DNA of 64,000 nt from Uloborus plumipes (GCA_038373865.1 JAXGGA010000461.1:62001-126000), one strand, 5' to 3'. Positions 14,901-26,770 are shown, counted from the first letter of the stretch. Made by a program: numbers and translations. Notes: generated by a model from the sequence alone, not told the origin.

Positions 14901-15456
14901 TCTTAACAGTTTTGATTCACTAAAGCGGCTGATTCAATTAAGCGGATAATTTAATAAAGCTGAATATTGTGTTGTTTTTGACGATTTGACTCATAACAGC
15001 TGTTGATCCAATTAACTACTGATTCAATTTACCGGCGCCCACTGTATATTGATGCAATTAATGGTGAAAGTTTCATGGCTATAGAAAATGAGGCTTAATG
15101 TTACCAATGTTTGGACTTCAAATACGTATGTTGCACCAAATAAGCTACTTCTTTTACATCCAGAAAAGCTAGTGTCATTTTTGGTGCTACATGCTGCGGA
15201 AACTTTAGCAATGTAGTGTGGGTGCAGGCCCTAAATACTTCTCGCAGTATGGGATACCTTTTAAATTTTGGTAATCCAGCAAAAAATTTAGGTTCCGTAC
15301 TCATTGTTGTAGAGCCTTGATCCATCGTTCTGTTTTTTCTGCTTCTTCCTTTCATCGTTTAAGTTGAACTGCACTGTAAAAAAATAAAAAAATTCAAAAC
15401 GATTTAAATATGCATACAGTTGATTTTAGTGAAAAAATAAATTGCTCTAAGGATTT

Positions 15457-15511
<55 letters not shown>
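11976..15511. other. AT-rich intergenic sequence
   Basis: No gene, no clear mobile element. Open frames at 12,048-12,371 and 15,101-15,355 have no recognisable domain. The stretch ends in an (AT)n microsatellite, about 15,460-15,507, directly beside the next mobile element. Confidence 0.5.
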
Positions 15512-15512
<1 letters not shown>

Positions 15513-17269
15513 TAAAGATGGGCCGAAGCTTCGGTATGGCCGAAGCATGAGGTGTGCTTCGATCGCTTCGGCCTATAATAATTAATAATGTAAATGTTCA
15601 TTTTACAACTATAATTATATAAAATATTGTCCTTTAGTCTATACACTATTATAAAATATACGAAAACGTAAAAGTAAATTATATTTAGATAAACTGAATG
15701 TGTGTATTGAGCCCTTGTAATCAGAAACTGTTCAATAGTTAACTGTATATTATATTTAATTTGAAAATTCTTACAAAATACATAAAGTTTCATTATATTT
15801 AGTTAATAGTTACATGAATAACTTTAGTAGCTTTGATATAAATCTAGTGAAACGTGACTTTCTTACACATTTCTAGTGTTCAAAATTTTATATAAAAACG
15901 CCAAATTTTAACATTTACCAGGCCAGGACTTTTTTAAAGTGATACTTTATTTAATAAAGTTGTAGGTATAAAATTTAAGTTTTTATTTATTTTATCAATA
16001 TATTGACAAAATTTAACCATTTTTCTAGGTATTGATGAATTTTGTTAATAATAGCCCAGGATTATAAAACTTCCTCAGAATTAACAAAAAGTAAATTAAA
16101 GCTGAATTTTTACTTATTTTTTACAAAGCCAAATTGGAAGACAGTTCCCGTTCCTTGCACATCCACTTTTAATGAAAGTTTTATACGTTCCGATTTCATT
16201 TGTTACTTCAAGGAAAAAGCTTACTTTCATTTTTTTTTTTTTTTTTTGAGTAAACATTTCCAAAACTAAGCGTTTTAAATATTTTATTTAAAGTATAAAT
16301 ACTGAATGATAAGTAAGGAAGAATACCTGTGCATGAATCTAACAAATTCAACTTCAAAATGTTTAAATGAAGAATATTTAGATACCTGTTACATACATAA
16401 TATTACAAAATAATGCAAATGGCAGCTAATTTCCAGTTCAATTATTTTGTGATTTAATATTTGATCATATCAGTTGGTTTTATTATAAGCATCAACTAAA
16501 AAGTAGAGCATGTTATTCGTATTCCAAGTAATCCTTCACATTGCTTATTTACAACATGAAAAAAGGAACTGTCTGCTTTTCTGGTACTACCAGTAGCAAG
16601 AAAAATGTATATTTTAACTAGTGAAATTGATTTAAATATGAGATAGTAAGCTAATAAGGTTGAGTAAAACTCGGAATATCATTAAAATACCTGAAGAATA
16701 GTATCATATTGTATGCATTTATTAATTATAAAACTTGACCATTTTAAAACTTGATACGTGCACCAGCCTAAGTTTCGGCTCTTAGTTGGCTGCAGTTTCT
16801 TTAATCGGTTCTTCAACTGAACTGTGCTTCGCGCCATCTCTCATCATAATAATGATAAAATACAAATAGCAGCTAATTTCTAGTAGTATACATATTTGAT
16901 CATGTCAGTTGGTTTTATTATAAATATCAACTTAACTGTAGAACATGCTTTTTATATTCCAAGTAATTCTCATTCTACTTATTTCAATAAAAAAAGCAGA
17001 AAAGTGCCTTCTTTCCTTGTACTACCAATACAGAACAAAAATACATACTATAATTAGTGAAATTAATTTAAAACTGAAACATTATGTTAAAACTGTTGTG
17101 TAACATTAAGAATATTGAAACATATAGAGTATAGTATCATATTGTATGCATTTATTACACGTTCAAAGGTAAACCTCAAATATGTGCAGCAGCCGAAGCT
17201 CCGGCCATTAGTTGGCCGAAGCTTCGGTATTCGGCTCTTCGGCCAAACCTCGCTTCGCGCCATCTCTAA
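15512..17269. mobile_element. hAT-like non-autonomous element, internally duplicated
   Basis: The left end reads TTAAAGATGGGCCGAAGC and the right end, reverse-complemented, TTAGAGATGGCGCGAAGC: inverted ends about 18 bp long with 15 matches. Further GGCCGAAGC/GCTTCGGCC motifs lie just inside both ends. RAGATGGG-type ends are common in hAT elements. A second copy of the right end (CTTCGCGCCATCTCT) lies at about 16,827-16,841. The roughly 430 bp before it (16,415-16,841) are repeated, diverged, at 16,860-17,269. No transposase frame. The 8-bp flanks (TATACACA, TATATGTA) are not identical, so a target duplication is not demonstrated. Confidence 0.6.
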
Positions 17270-17410
17270 TATATGTATAATATGTCTAATATATGTATAC
17301 ATTAACAAAAACAAAGTAGTTGAAAAATCATATAGAAAAAGAAAAATAAACTTAATCACACAGTTCAAAAGGCGCTTGTGGCAGCTGCTTGAAACTGGTA
17401 GCAAACATAT

Positions 17411-17806
17411 TTTTAATTAGAAGCATAAAACTTTGCGAAAAATTTGCTAAAAAAATGAAGTAATGAGAAAATTCCCAAAAGACCCTGGGGCCTTCATCAG
17501 GGGACTCCCTTAGGGTAGGGAAAAGTGAAGTGAGATGTTTCTAGCCAGTTGCAGGCAAAACGTCTAAAAAAGGTGCAACTTTTAGCCCCCGACTAGGTAA
17601 CCTTATGCTTGTCTGTGAGATGTCGGGGGCTTAAAGTTGCATCTTTTTTTAGGCGCTTTGCCTGCAACTGGCAAGAAACATCTCACTTCACTTTTCCCTA
17701 CCCTAAGGGAGTCCGCCTGATGAAGGCCCCAGGGTCTTTTGGGAATTTTCTCATTACTTCATTTTTTCAGCAAATTTTTCGCAAAGTTTTATGCTTCTAA
17801 TTAAAA
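17411..17806. mobile_element. Fold-back element with about 183-bp arms
   Basis: The left arm (17,411-17,593), beginning TTTTAATTAGAAGCATAAAA, is repeated inverted at 17,622-17,806 with few mismatches, separated by a 28-nt loop. The whole 396 bp is therefore one long hairpin. The two overlapping open frames in it are the same sequence seen twice. No coding capacity. Likely a fold-back/MITE-type element; superfamily not recognised. Confidence 0.85.
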
Positions 17807-17812
17807 TGTATA

Positions 17813-18463
17813 CAGGGTGTCCACTCCAATCGTGGACCAATAGCTAATTTCTAAACCGTTAGAGATAAGCATATAGTTTATTTAGGAAAAAATCTCCAAA
17901 TTACGAAAGGAATTTTGGGTCTATTCAATGTTTTTCAAAAAATCAAATTTTGAAAGAGTTACGAAATTTAAATTTTTATACAGCCCCCCAGTTCTATCAA
18001 TCATATTTAGTAAAACATTCTTGACACTGTAACGTTTAAAACTAAAAAAAAATCACTCTTCTACGACAAAAATTGACCGAGTTATGACGTTTTGAAAAAT
18101 CAAGATTTTGAAGGATTTCGCATACGGTCCCTAAAGCGATCTCTCGATGACGTCATGAAACAATGCAAAATCTTGATTTTTCAAAACGTCATAACTCGGT
18201 CAATTTTTGTCGTAGAAGAGTGATTTTTTTTTAGTTTTAAACGTTACAGTGTCAAGAATGTTTTACTAAATATGATTGATAGGACTGGGGGGCTGTATAA
18301 AAATTTAAATTTCGTAACTCTTTCAAAATTTGATTTTTTGAAAAACATTGAATAGACCCAAAATTCCTTTCGTAATTTGGAGATTTTTTCCTAAATAAAC
18401 TATATGCTTATCTCTAACGGTTTAGAAATTAGCTATTGGTCCACGATTGGAGTGGACACCCTG
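17813..18463. mobile_element. Near-perfect palindromic MITE (CAGGGTGTCCACTCC ends)
   Basis: Arms of 298 bp each (17,813-18,110 and 18,166-18,463) are exact reverse complements apart from one visible substitution (CAGTTCTATC against CAGTCCTATC). The central spacer is 55 nt. The ends are CAGGGTGTCCACTCCAATCG and its complement, flanked on both sides by TATA, which fits a TA target duplication of the Tc1/mariner type. No open frame of note. The lack of divergence between the arms indicates recent insertion or gene conversion. Confidence 0.9.
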
Positions 18464-18861
18464 TATATAGCAATTTATTTTTTCACTAGAATCAACTGTA
18501 TGCTTAAAAACATAGTTAAAGTACTTTTAGCTACGAGGGCGGCTTGTACGACGTGATGCTGCAAAACGTGAAAATGTGTTAGCATTTTGCTTTATCCCGT
18601 GTTCCCCTAAGATTAAAGAACAAGGCGAGGAATAATTAATTTAATGATCCAGCGCGGACAATATTGGTCTTATAAGGTAAGGAGCTGTGGAAGATAGAGA
18701 GGGGAAAATATCTATTTTCAACGTTGCAAAAGGAAAAGTGCCGCCTAGCGATACATTCATTGCAACCTTATCTAACGATATTGGATGAGAAATGGTGTGA
18801 TGGATTATCCTTGGTTGTAGAAAATTAGTGATCAATTACACACTAATGTTTATTTATTCAT

Positions 18862-18900
<39 letters not shown>

Positions 18901-19578
18901 TTTTTGAGTCCTTTCAGCATATTTTCCAGCATTACTTTAAAAATGTGAAAATATTTTCCCAGGATTTCAGTTCTGGGGGACATTTCTTTAAAATACTACA
19001 ATAATATAAAAACGCCCTGTTCGAGATTCACTTGATTTACCTGTGGCAATCTTTTTATTATTAATTTTTTTTTTAGTTTACAGAATTTTCAGCCGTTGTC
19101 CACAGTTTTCCAATAAAGTATTGATCGGAAAACTACTGTAAACCAAGGTTAATGAAATTTGGTTAAATTAAGCAAAACCGTTTTTATTGAAAAATAAAAA
19201 CAGTGAAATATATACAATATTTGACGCATTTTTCATCTGTATCAGGATTATTAGAATTTTTGCTAAAAAATGTGCTTTCACTGTCTTAATCACTAAAGTT
19301 TTCTTCATTGCTAAACCTTTATCGTCTGAAATGACACATATTCATCACTTTCTCCATCGTCTAGTAATTAGCTAAAATGCTTCCTCTCTTGCTCATTATG
19401 GAGTTGGCATCTTTTCTTTGTTATAAGTAGTGCAAAAGTAATTGAAAAATATGAATTTTGCTTGGACAGAACTACATAATTATCGTGAACGACACGCTTG
19501 TAAACTGAAAATCATGGCTAGAAGAAGGATTGCTGACAACTACTTCATTTTCACAAAATGTTTCGAAATTCTTTGAAT
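18464..19578. other. AT-rich sequence with (TTTA)n microsatellite
   Basis: Contains a tetranucleotide TTTA/TTAT tract at about 18,849-18,903. Open frames of about 60 codons are unconvincing. Nothing else was recognised. Confidence 0.6.
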
Positions 19579-19840
19579 GGAACCGACTCCAAACACCTGT
19601 TCCGTTCCGAGAACTTTACTGACGTCAGTACTCGTGTGCGATTGCAAAAGACTCCAATCGCAAGAACCCCCTAGTTCACAAGAATTTAAAGGATTTAAGA
19701 AATTTCCAACCACATACCACACCTCCCTATCAATCAAGGGCACAATGGCAGCTACCCAAAAGATGCTTTCCTTATCTGTCCATGAAATTCCAAGAAACGG
19801 AAACAAAACTTTCGAACCCGCGCGAGCTTTCGCGTGTTAA
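19579..19840. promoter_or_regulatory. Higher-GC non-repetitive patch with a perfect CRE
   Basis: A more balanced base composition than its surroundings, with no repeat. The 12-bp palindrome ACTGACGTCAGT at 19,618-19,629 contains TGACGTCA, the CREB/ATF site. Short open frames exist on both strands but neither looks like a protein. A regulatory role is inference only. Confidence 0.2.
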
Positions 19841-19909
19841 AATTGCACATCTATCAAGTGGGAGAGGAATCTATCAACATGGAAGGCCGAGTCTATCTCT
19901 CAGATATAC

Positions 19910-20275
19910 TACAGTGCAAAAAAAAAAAAAAGTTGTTTTTACAGTATAATACTGGTAGCAGAGGTTTCATTTTAAAACTGTAAAGTTCACAGTAATAAAC
20001 TGTAAAACTAGAAATTTTACAGTTTATTATCGCAATTTTACAGTTTAGTACCACAAAATGAGCTGTATTAGACTGTAAAAACAACAGTATAATACTGGCA
20101 GCAGAAGTTCCAGTTTAAAACTAAAATGTGCAATAATAAACTTCAAAACTAGCAATTTTACAGTTTCAAACAGCAATTTTACAGTTTATTAGTGTAAAAT
20201 TAGCAATTTTTACAGTTTGTTGCAATAAAATAGGTTGTATAAACTGTAAAAACAACATCCATTTTTTACAGTGTA
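19910..20275 (-). repeat. TACAGT-family dispersed repeat, copy B
   Basis: Ends are TACAGTGCAAAAAAA and TTTTTTACAGTGTA, compatible with a TA duplication. The orientation is opposite to copy A, judged by the segment complementary to CTGCTGCCAGTATTATACTG. The core consists of the usual alternation of AATTTTACAGTTTATTA and its complement. Confidence 0.85.
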
Positions 20276-20732
20276 ATCCTTATGCATCTATTTTCAGCAT
20301 GCTTCGTCGCTGAAACAAGTGACTCAAGTAAGTGCGCTTGGCATTTTGCGTTATGATTTGAGGTATTTTTAATACTTGGCTGAATTTAGTGTTACAACAG
20401 AAGAAGTAAAACGTGCGTATCCGAGAGATACGCGCTGCTTGTTAAGTAAGTTCTTGTTGCATTCAATTTTTTACGTTTTTATTGGGCATTTTTGTTGAAA
20501 GTGGAGCATCGTGTATATGTCGTTCTTATGGCTGTTTCAAAAACATGTATAATATTTAAGCCTAAAATACTAATATAAACGGGAGACCGAATGTAACAAA
20601 AACTTACTTTAACAGCATTGCGTATCTCTCAGGTTCAAACAGCTGAACTACAAAAGTAGGTCTGCGAGCGGGGGAGAATAGCTAAAGTAGGACGTTTGCA
20701 GATACACACTGGACGAAAGGTTAGAAGAAGTG
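20276..20732. other. No gene recognised
   Basis: Mixed-composition sequence between two TACAGT repeats. No coding or repeat structure was seen. Confidence 0.5.
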
Positions 20733-22212
20733 ACAGCAGAGGTTCCAGTTTAAAACTGTAAAATGCATGGTAATAAACTGCTAAATTAGCAATTTTGCAG
20801 TTTAGTACTGTAAAAGTAGCAATTTTACAGTTTATTACTGTAAAATTAGCAATTTTAGTTTATTACCGTAAAATGGGGTGTATAAGAACAGCGGGGTCAA
20901 TCGGAACAAAACTTCCCGACCGTACAAAGAAATTCTTCATAAATATACTATTGGGTATTTTTCGCCATTAATTTTTTTTTAGAAAGGCAAGATCATAGGA
21001 AGTAGGAAAAAATTACTTTTGTCAATCTGGAAATGCTACTGGTTTCTAAGGAGGGCTGCACGTGGAATGCTAGAAAACATCACATTTTCATAGACTGCAA
21101 AACTTCATATGCAAGAACAAACCTTCTTATATTTTAAACCTAAGAGTGGTACGTTTCAATTATACATGTATCTGAACAACAGAATACCGCATTAGAATTT
21201 ACATTTTTTATAAATTGTGTCATAAAAATGAAGAATTCTGAAAAATGCCATAGGAAAAAAAAATTGCGGGGTGAATCGGAACACTTTGTTCTGTTGTTCC
21301 AATTCAAACTTATTTGAAGGAAACTGTTTGAAAATCAAGATTCTAACCCCAATTCTTCTAATCAAGACAAGGACAAGGATTTATTACTGTTTATCCCTTC
21401 TCGTGAGCAACTAGATCCTAGAATGACAAAAAGTTGCAGATTTCAAAAGATTTTTTCTCCAGGAGACTTCTTTTTATTTAAAATACGCTGGGGAAAGTCA
21501 TATAGACTTTATATAGCAAAAGGCTAGTACACAAACAGTCATGAATAAGAGTTAAAATCTTTCAGGACAATCCCCGAAACCCAGAGATTTCAAGAAACTA
21601 AAGAAAAGGCAGAGTTCATTCAGAAGATGCTATGAAAAAACTTAGGCCAAGTCACATTTGTTAGTTTTAAGGACAAGTACATATTTGTGGACGACATGAG
21701 TGACTTTCATTCATGTTAAATCTTTGTATTTCAATTCAAAAGCATTTCTAAAAATTACTTTTCATTTTTCATAAGTTCAAAATTATTTTGATTTTTGACA
21801 AATTATAAACGTTTACTGGTATTGAAATTATACTTTTATTTGACAGTAATTATCTATTCTTTATCTCCCCCATCAACATTACTCATGTTTGTGAAACCTA
21901 TTACAGATTAAATGGAAAAAAAATAAAAATTTTAACATGTGTTCCGATTGACCCCTATCAGCGGGGTGATTCGGAACACCCATAATATCCTATATATTCT
22001 AATAATAACTGCTCAAAATGTTTTGTCTTTGCTTGGAATATCAAAAGTAAAGCAAGACCGAAGTTTTTACCCAGAAAATCAAACTTGAAAAAAATCTTTT
22101 AACTGCTTTTTTTGCAATCAAAGTTGAAAAGTGTTCCGATTCACCCCATTTTACGGTACTACAAAATTAGCTGTATTATACTGTAAAAACAACATTCATT
22201 TTTTACAGTGTA
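20733..22212 (-). repeat. TACAGT-family repeat, copy C, split by an insertion
   Basis: The left part (20,733-20,889) and the right part (22,150-22,212) together make most of one family member, in the orientation of copy B. They are separated by an unrelated segment with GGGGTGAATCGGAAC-type ends. The two host parts overlap slightly in content (both carry a version of GTAAAATGG...TGTAT), so the exact insertion point is ambiguous. Confidence 0.75.
20890..22149. mobile_element. Insertion with GGGGTNAATCGGAACA ends
   Basis: The left end reads AGCGGGGTCAATCGGAACA; the right end, reverse-complemented, ATGGGGTGAATCGGAACAC. Additional internal copies of the same motif lie at about 21,268 (GCGGGGTGAATCGGAACAC) and head-to-head at about 21,938-21,980. 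This suggests a composite of more than one insertion. GGGGYNAANNGGNACA ends resemble pogo/Tigger-like arthropod elements, but no transposase frame survives, so the superfamily is inference. Confidence 0.65.
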
Positions 22213-24079
22213 CTGGCATGGATGTCAGTAGGCTTTGATGAATAAGCATATTTGTGACTGTATACAGAGTGATTATCAAATAACCCGAGAAGTTTAGAGC
22301 CCTATGGGGAGTAAAATATTCGTCGGAACACATTCAAGTTTCTTTGGCGTACATCGTAAACCTTGGGATTTTGATTTCTAAGAAAAAACAAATTAGTACC
22401 AAAACTCACCAACGGCGAAATTTTGTCCCTTAAGGAGTGTTACCACGGATCCTATGAATATTGAAAGATAGTAAATGCTGACAAAGAATAAATCAGTTTT
22501 ATTACTGAAATGTGCTATTTAAAAACGGGAGTGGTTTTATAATCCCCTATAAGTGTCAGTAATAGGACACTGTAAAAAATTTAGGAAGCTTTTAGAGTAA
22601 ATATTATTATAAAATGTAGCGTTTACAGTACAGAATTTTTTTTCAGTAAATTATACCGATAAAAATATTGCGATTGCAGCGACAATTGATCACCACGTGA
22701 CTTTCTGTGAGATGCACATGACACCCTATTTCCGCTTTCCTGATGTGTCTTATCAGGTACCGTGGATACAAGAACGTCATTTAGGGGGGGGGGCAATTGC
22801 CCCTGTCTTTGAGAAATCAACGTATTTACACATAAGTGGGCATGGTTTTTGTTGTTTTCTGGTGAAATTGTATTGTGTTTTTACTCTTTGCCCCCCCCCC
22901 CCCCGAAAAACTTGAAATGACAGCCATGCGTGGATAGTAAAGCAGTGTGAAAAAATTGGGTCCCGGGTTCGATCGTTGTCGTTCGTATCTCGCGCTTTTT
23001 AATTCTCGTTTTCTCTTCCGTAAAATTTTACAGTAAAAAAATATTTTACGGTAAAAATTACTGGCAACATGGATGCCAGTAACTTTTACCGCAAAATTTC
23101 AGGAAAATTTTTAACAGTGGATATAGCAGAGGCGGGTTATTAAATTGCATCAAAAATTAAATTTATGCTGCCAGTTGGAACTGTGTCTGAGTTTACCATA
23201 GTTTCAAATGCAAATTTTCTTGTTTAGTGATTCACTAAGTATTTGCTATGAATTCCCCCTTAAAAACTAAACTAATGCGCATTGTTTATGTTACATGAAA
23301 GGAACTCTGTTGCTCAAAAATCGTTTTGTGAACGATATTCATTTACAAAGAAGAGATTTTATAGAATCAGATTTAAGTAATCATATTATTTCATGACCCG
23401 CATGACCGGTAATTTGGATGTGAAGTACGATACGCCAATAATAATAATAATGATTTTAAAATAGTAGTATTCATATTAAGAGACTCAACTATTACATGTT
23501 TTTAACCTTGAACTGACACAGATTAATTGATCAAAATTAGATTGTGAGCATATAGATAGAAAGAATGCTTTATTACCTTATAAAATTAAATATAATGTAT
23601 ACCATATTTTGATTGATCTCTACGAGAGACATGCCAAATATGAAGTTGATATCTGTATAAGGAAAAAAAAAGAAGCAAAATCATGGTTGAAAGACTGAGT
23701 TACTGCACGTGGCTTATAATGGATGAGTGCTACTTTGTTGGTTGAAAATTCGTGAATACAAAGTCAAAGAACGTTATTATATTTTGTGAAATTTGGTTTA
23801 GCGTATTCAGATTGCTCACGAAACATGTTGAATATAAAAAGCGACCTTCACCCCCACAAGAAAAGAAAGAAAAGTAAATAAAATATAGCATCCTCATAAA
23901 AAGACTCAACTACTACGCATTGCTTACGTTTGATGAATACAGAGTTATTGGTTAAAAATCGATTTGTGAACACATTGATAAAGAACGTTACCTGATATAA
24001 TTGGATTTAACATGTTCAATTTTTTTATGATTCGCTTGAGAGGCATGTCGGACGTGAAAGGTGATCCCGGAGAATGAAA
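22213..24079. other. AT-rich sequence, no gene
   Basis: Contains G and C homopolymer runs near 22,783 and 22,890 and the small hairpin element listed separately. A GGGTTCGATC motif near 22,965 resembles a Pol III B box, but no tRNA fold or A box was found. Confidence 0.5.
23026..23121. repeat. Small hairpin repeat with TTACTGGCA stem
   Basis: The stem TTTTACGGTAAAAATTACTGGCA pairs with TGCCAGTAACTTTTACCGCA across a short loop (about 23,044-23,098). Outer TTTTACAG/CTGTTAAAAAT motifs flank it. It looks like a miniature inverted-repeat element, perhaps distantly related to the TACAGT family. Confidence 0.5.
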
Positions 24080-24530
24080 AAATCAGGTGGAATCAACTCG
24101 GAATGAGTCGGCAGGATCCGTCGAATCGGATCGGACTCGAGAGATAAATGACCCGTACAGCGCTCCTCCTCCACAATACAGAGAGATGGGTAAATCTCTC
24201 ACCCCCGGGAGAAATCCGGACTACTTTTCGGCTAGCTTCGGATCAAGGCCTCGAAATGAACATGGCACGCTAATAGATGTTTGACAGGGTGGTTTGCTGG
24301 GGGGTTGCGCGAGATGATTTTTCCCGCTCTCATTATCCCTCTCATTTTTCAGCCTCCCACAGGACTCTCTCCCGGCCCTTTTAGCCCGGCCTTTTGTGTT
24401 CCGGGAGAGATTTTCGGGGGTGAGCGCCAGCGAGGCGGACGATAATGCACGCGCCCGAAGTGTACACCGTTTCTGAAGTGATGAGGGATGCTGAAGAAAA
24501 GAAATATTCCGCTTTCAGATAGATCGACCG
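24080..24530. promoter_or_regulatory. GC-rich island, candidate conserved non-coding element
   Basis: CpG-containing, non-repetitive sequence in an AT-rich background, 12.4 kb downstream of the Hmx stop. It has a perfect 10-bp inverted repeat TCTCTCCCGG/CCGGGAGAGA (24,366-24,375 and 24,401-24,410) around a 25-nt loop. A 65-codon frame (24,087-24,284) reads as plausible polar protein text but has no recognisable motif, splice context or neighbours. A short exon cannot be excluded. An enhancer reading is inference from composition and position. Confidence 0.3.
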
Positions 24531-26339
24531 CAGGAGGGGAAAAAATGAATGAATAAATATGTTATTCTAACGGAGGGAGTTTATATTGAGTATTTCTTTT
24601 TTATCTTTTTATTGTATTATTTTACACCTCCCCCCTCTCTATATATATCTATTCATGTGTGTTTGTGTATAGGTTTCATATTTTTCTCCTTAAGTATGAA
24701 TTTTTTTTCGACAAGACTGCATAAATACATACATGCATATTTATATATACAGTAGATTTAATCGTACAGGCACTCACTTATACGGATTTTGTAGTATATC
24801 AGTGGCGTGCTAAGGGATTAAACGGAGTAGCTCTCGGCAGGGGAGCAACAGTAAGAAGGGTGGCAGTTTGCTAAGATTGTTTCTTAAAAATTTTAGGATT
24901 TTCAAGTAAAATACTTTAATGGATTTTGCGTTGAAAAGTTAGTAAGAATAGAACTAGAAGGGAAATAAAAAGTCCCTAATGCTCATAAATGAAATAGGAT
25001 TGTGGCGCATTCAGTACAATACAATGTAATGTCTATTAAAATGTATAAGAGGAGAAAAATCCTCCCAAAAATATAATCAAAGATCACATCTACAACTTCG
25101 TTTTTAAAGGGACAATTTAAAAAAAATTCCGGGAGACTGTCTCCCCGTCTCTTCCCAACAACGTTATAGATGGTCTTAAATTTTGACTTCAATTTTGAAA
25201 ATTTTAAGAGGGAGAGCCCGCTTGACCCGTTTTAAATTTCACGAGGATCACATTACAATCACTTCCTCAATCTTGAATATTAGCTTAGTAGTAATGTGAA
25301 ACAGGTTTATTTTAAATTAATTTGTGACAGTTATATGGTTTACTTTTAAACTCTTTAATGCCCTCTTTGCTGGTGATTAAACCTTTCTAACGCAAAAATA
25401 ATGATATCTTTTCATAACTTTTTATGTTATCAATTTTAAAATGGAGTGTATAGTTAAAAATTTTAAAGTAAGAGGAAGAATGTGACGTTTTTGAAAATAT
25501 AACAGAAAGTAAGGAGAAAAAAAAAAAAAAGCCCGCAATTAGGTATAATTTACAGTTAAATAATTGCGGAACGAATTAACTGAATGAAAAAGGTATGATC
25601 AACGTCGCAATACTCAAAGGATCGGTATTTTTTAAGGAGAGTTTCATGATCGCTAACTAACGTTTTAGGTTAGATTACAAAACATGAAAAAAAAAACTGA
25701 TTTTTTTCCCTTGAACTATATTTAATATTTAGTATTAAACACAATTATAAAGGGAAAATGAGCTCCCATAATATTCTTCCCCTCTTTTAAAGTCACATTT
25801 AAATTTTCTTGTACCGATTTTACCCCGAGTGATTAAAATCAAATGTATGCCATTAACAGTAGGTGTTTCACTCAATTTGATAATACCGAGCATCTGAGAG
25901 CATAAAACCATTGATGTATAATCAGCTTTCACAATAAAATGGTTTCGCATAAGCTGAGTGCTTTGCAGTCGAATTCTAAAAGAAGCTGTGCAAAAGTTCA
26001 AAATCGGGCTAAATGCGCATTTCTTTTAATCTTGCTCAAAATGATATGCCTTACTTTAAATATGCCCACCCAACAGAAATGGCAGAAAAGCCTACATAGA
26101 ATAAATGTCGTTTCCATAAATGCAGTTGTGCTCTTAGTATCTTTGGTTTTTATTCCAGTTTGCTATTTCGTTTTTATCTTCTCCTTTTTAAGAGCAGTTC
26201 TTCCTCCGAGATGCGCCTGTTTCGAGTTGCATTTTATTCCCGAATCTTCCGCCGCTATTTTTTTTATACATACATACATTTATTTGTGTACATGTATATA
26301 TACATATGAAGAGTTGAATCATGAAAGGCTATTAGCTGA
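24531..26339. other. AT-rich sequence, no gene
   Basis: A 146-codon frame at 25,939-26,379 is hydrophobic in its middle but has AT-driven codon use, no recognisable domain, and runs through a TACATACAT/TATA tract. I do not accept it as a gene. Confidence 0.5.
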
Positions 26340-26770
26340 AGCAAAGCCACAGTTTCGTTGTTCCGCTCAAAGTAAATAAAAAGAAGCGGAAAAAGACGAG
26401 GCGATGGGGAAAAAATGCATTTTCCAGAGAAACTGAAGAGCGTACCGACTGACCCTCTGCAACAGCAAGTAGACCCGAGGAGCAACGGGGGAGAAAAAAG
26501 GGAAATCCATCCTGCCTGTAGGGGAAAGTGACCGACAGGTAGGCTTTCTGATCCCATCGAACAAAAGAAGGGCCGCAGCCCCTTGGGTGGCCTTGAAGTA
26601 CTCTTCCGAAATCAGATAACCGCTGAAAAGGTAAACTGAGTTTCCAGCTTTTATGCGGAAATGCATGAAACGGGGGCCGGATTCAATTCAACCGGGGTTT
26701 GTGCTAGACAGTCTGTTGTTCCACGCACTTTCCACGCTAACGTTCGCTTTTATCTACCCATGATGAATGA
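26340..26770. promoter_or_regulatory. Higher-GC non-repetitive island, candidate regulatory element
   Basis: A balanced-composition stretch including a CGGGGGCCGGATTCAATTCA segment near 26,670 and GACAGGTAGG near 26,533. Overlapping open frames on both strands lack family features. Candidate only. Confidence 0.2.

Noticed and set aside
17087..17420. Overlapping 101- and 105-codon frames on opposite strands
   Set aside because: They lie over the end of the hAT-like element with its inverted CCGAAGC motifs. Not protein-like.
22261..22290. TACAGAGTGATTATCAAATAA as a mariner-like end
   Set aside because: No matching inverted end was found at a reasonable distance.
22940..22990. Possible tRNA or tRNA-derived SINE (GGGTTCGATC B-box-like motif)
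   Set aside because: No A box at the right distance and no cloverleaf could be drawn.
24087..24284. 65-codon frame as a stand-alone gene
   Set aside because: Plausible residue mix but no motif, no splice sites and no transcript evidence. Kept as a candidate island only.
25939..26379. 146-codon + frame
   Set aside because: No domain, AT-driven composition, and it runs through simple-sequence TACATACAT.
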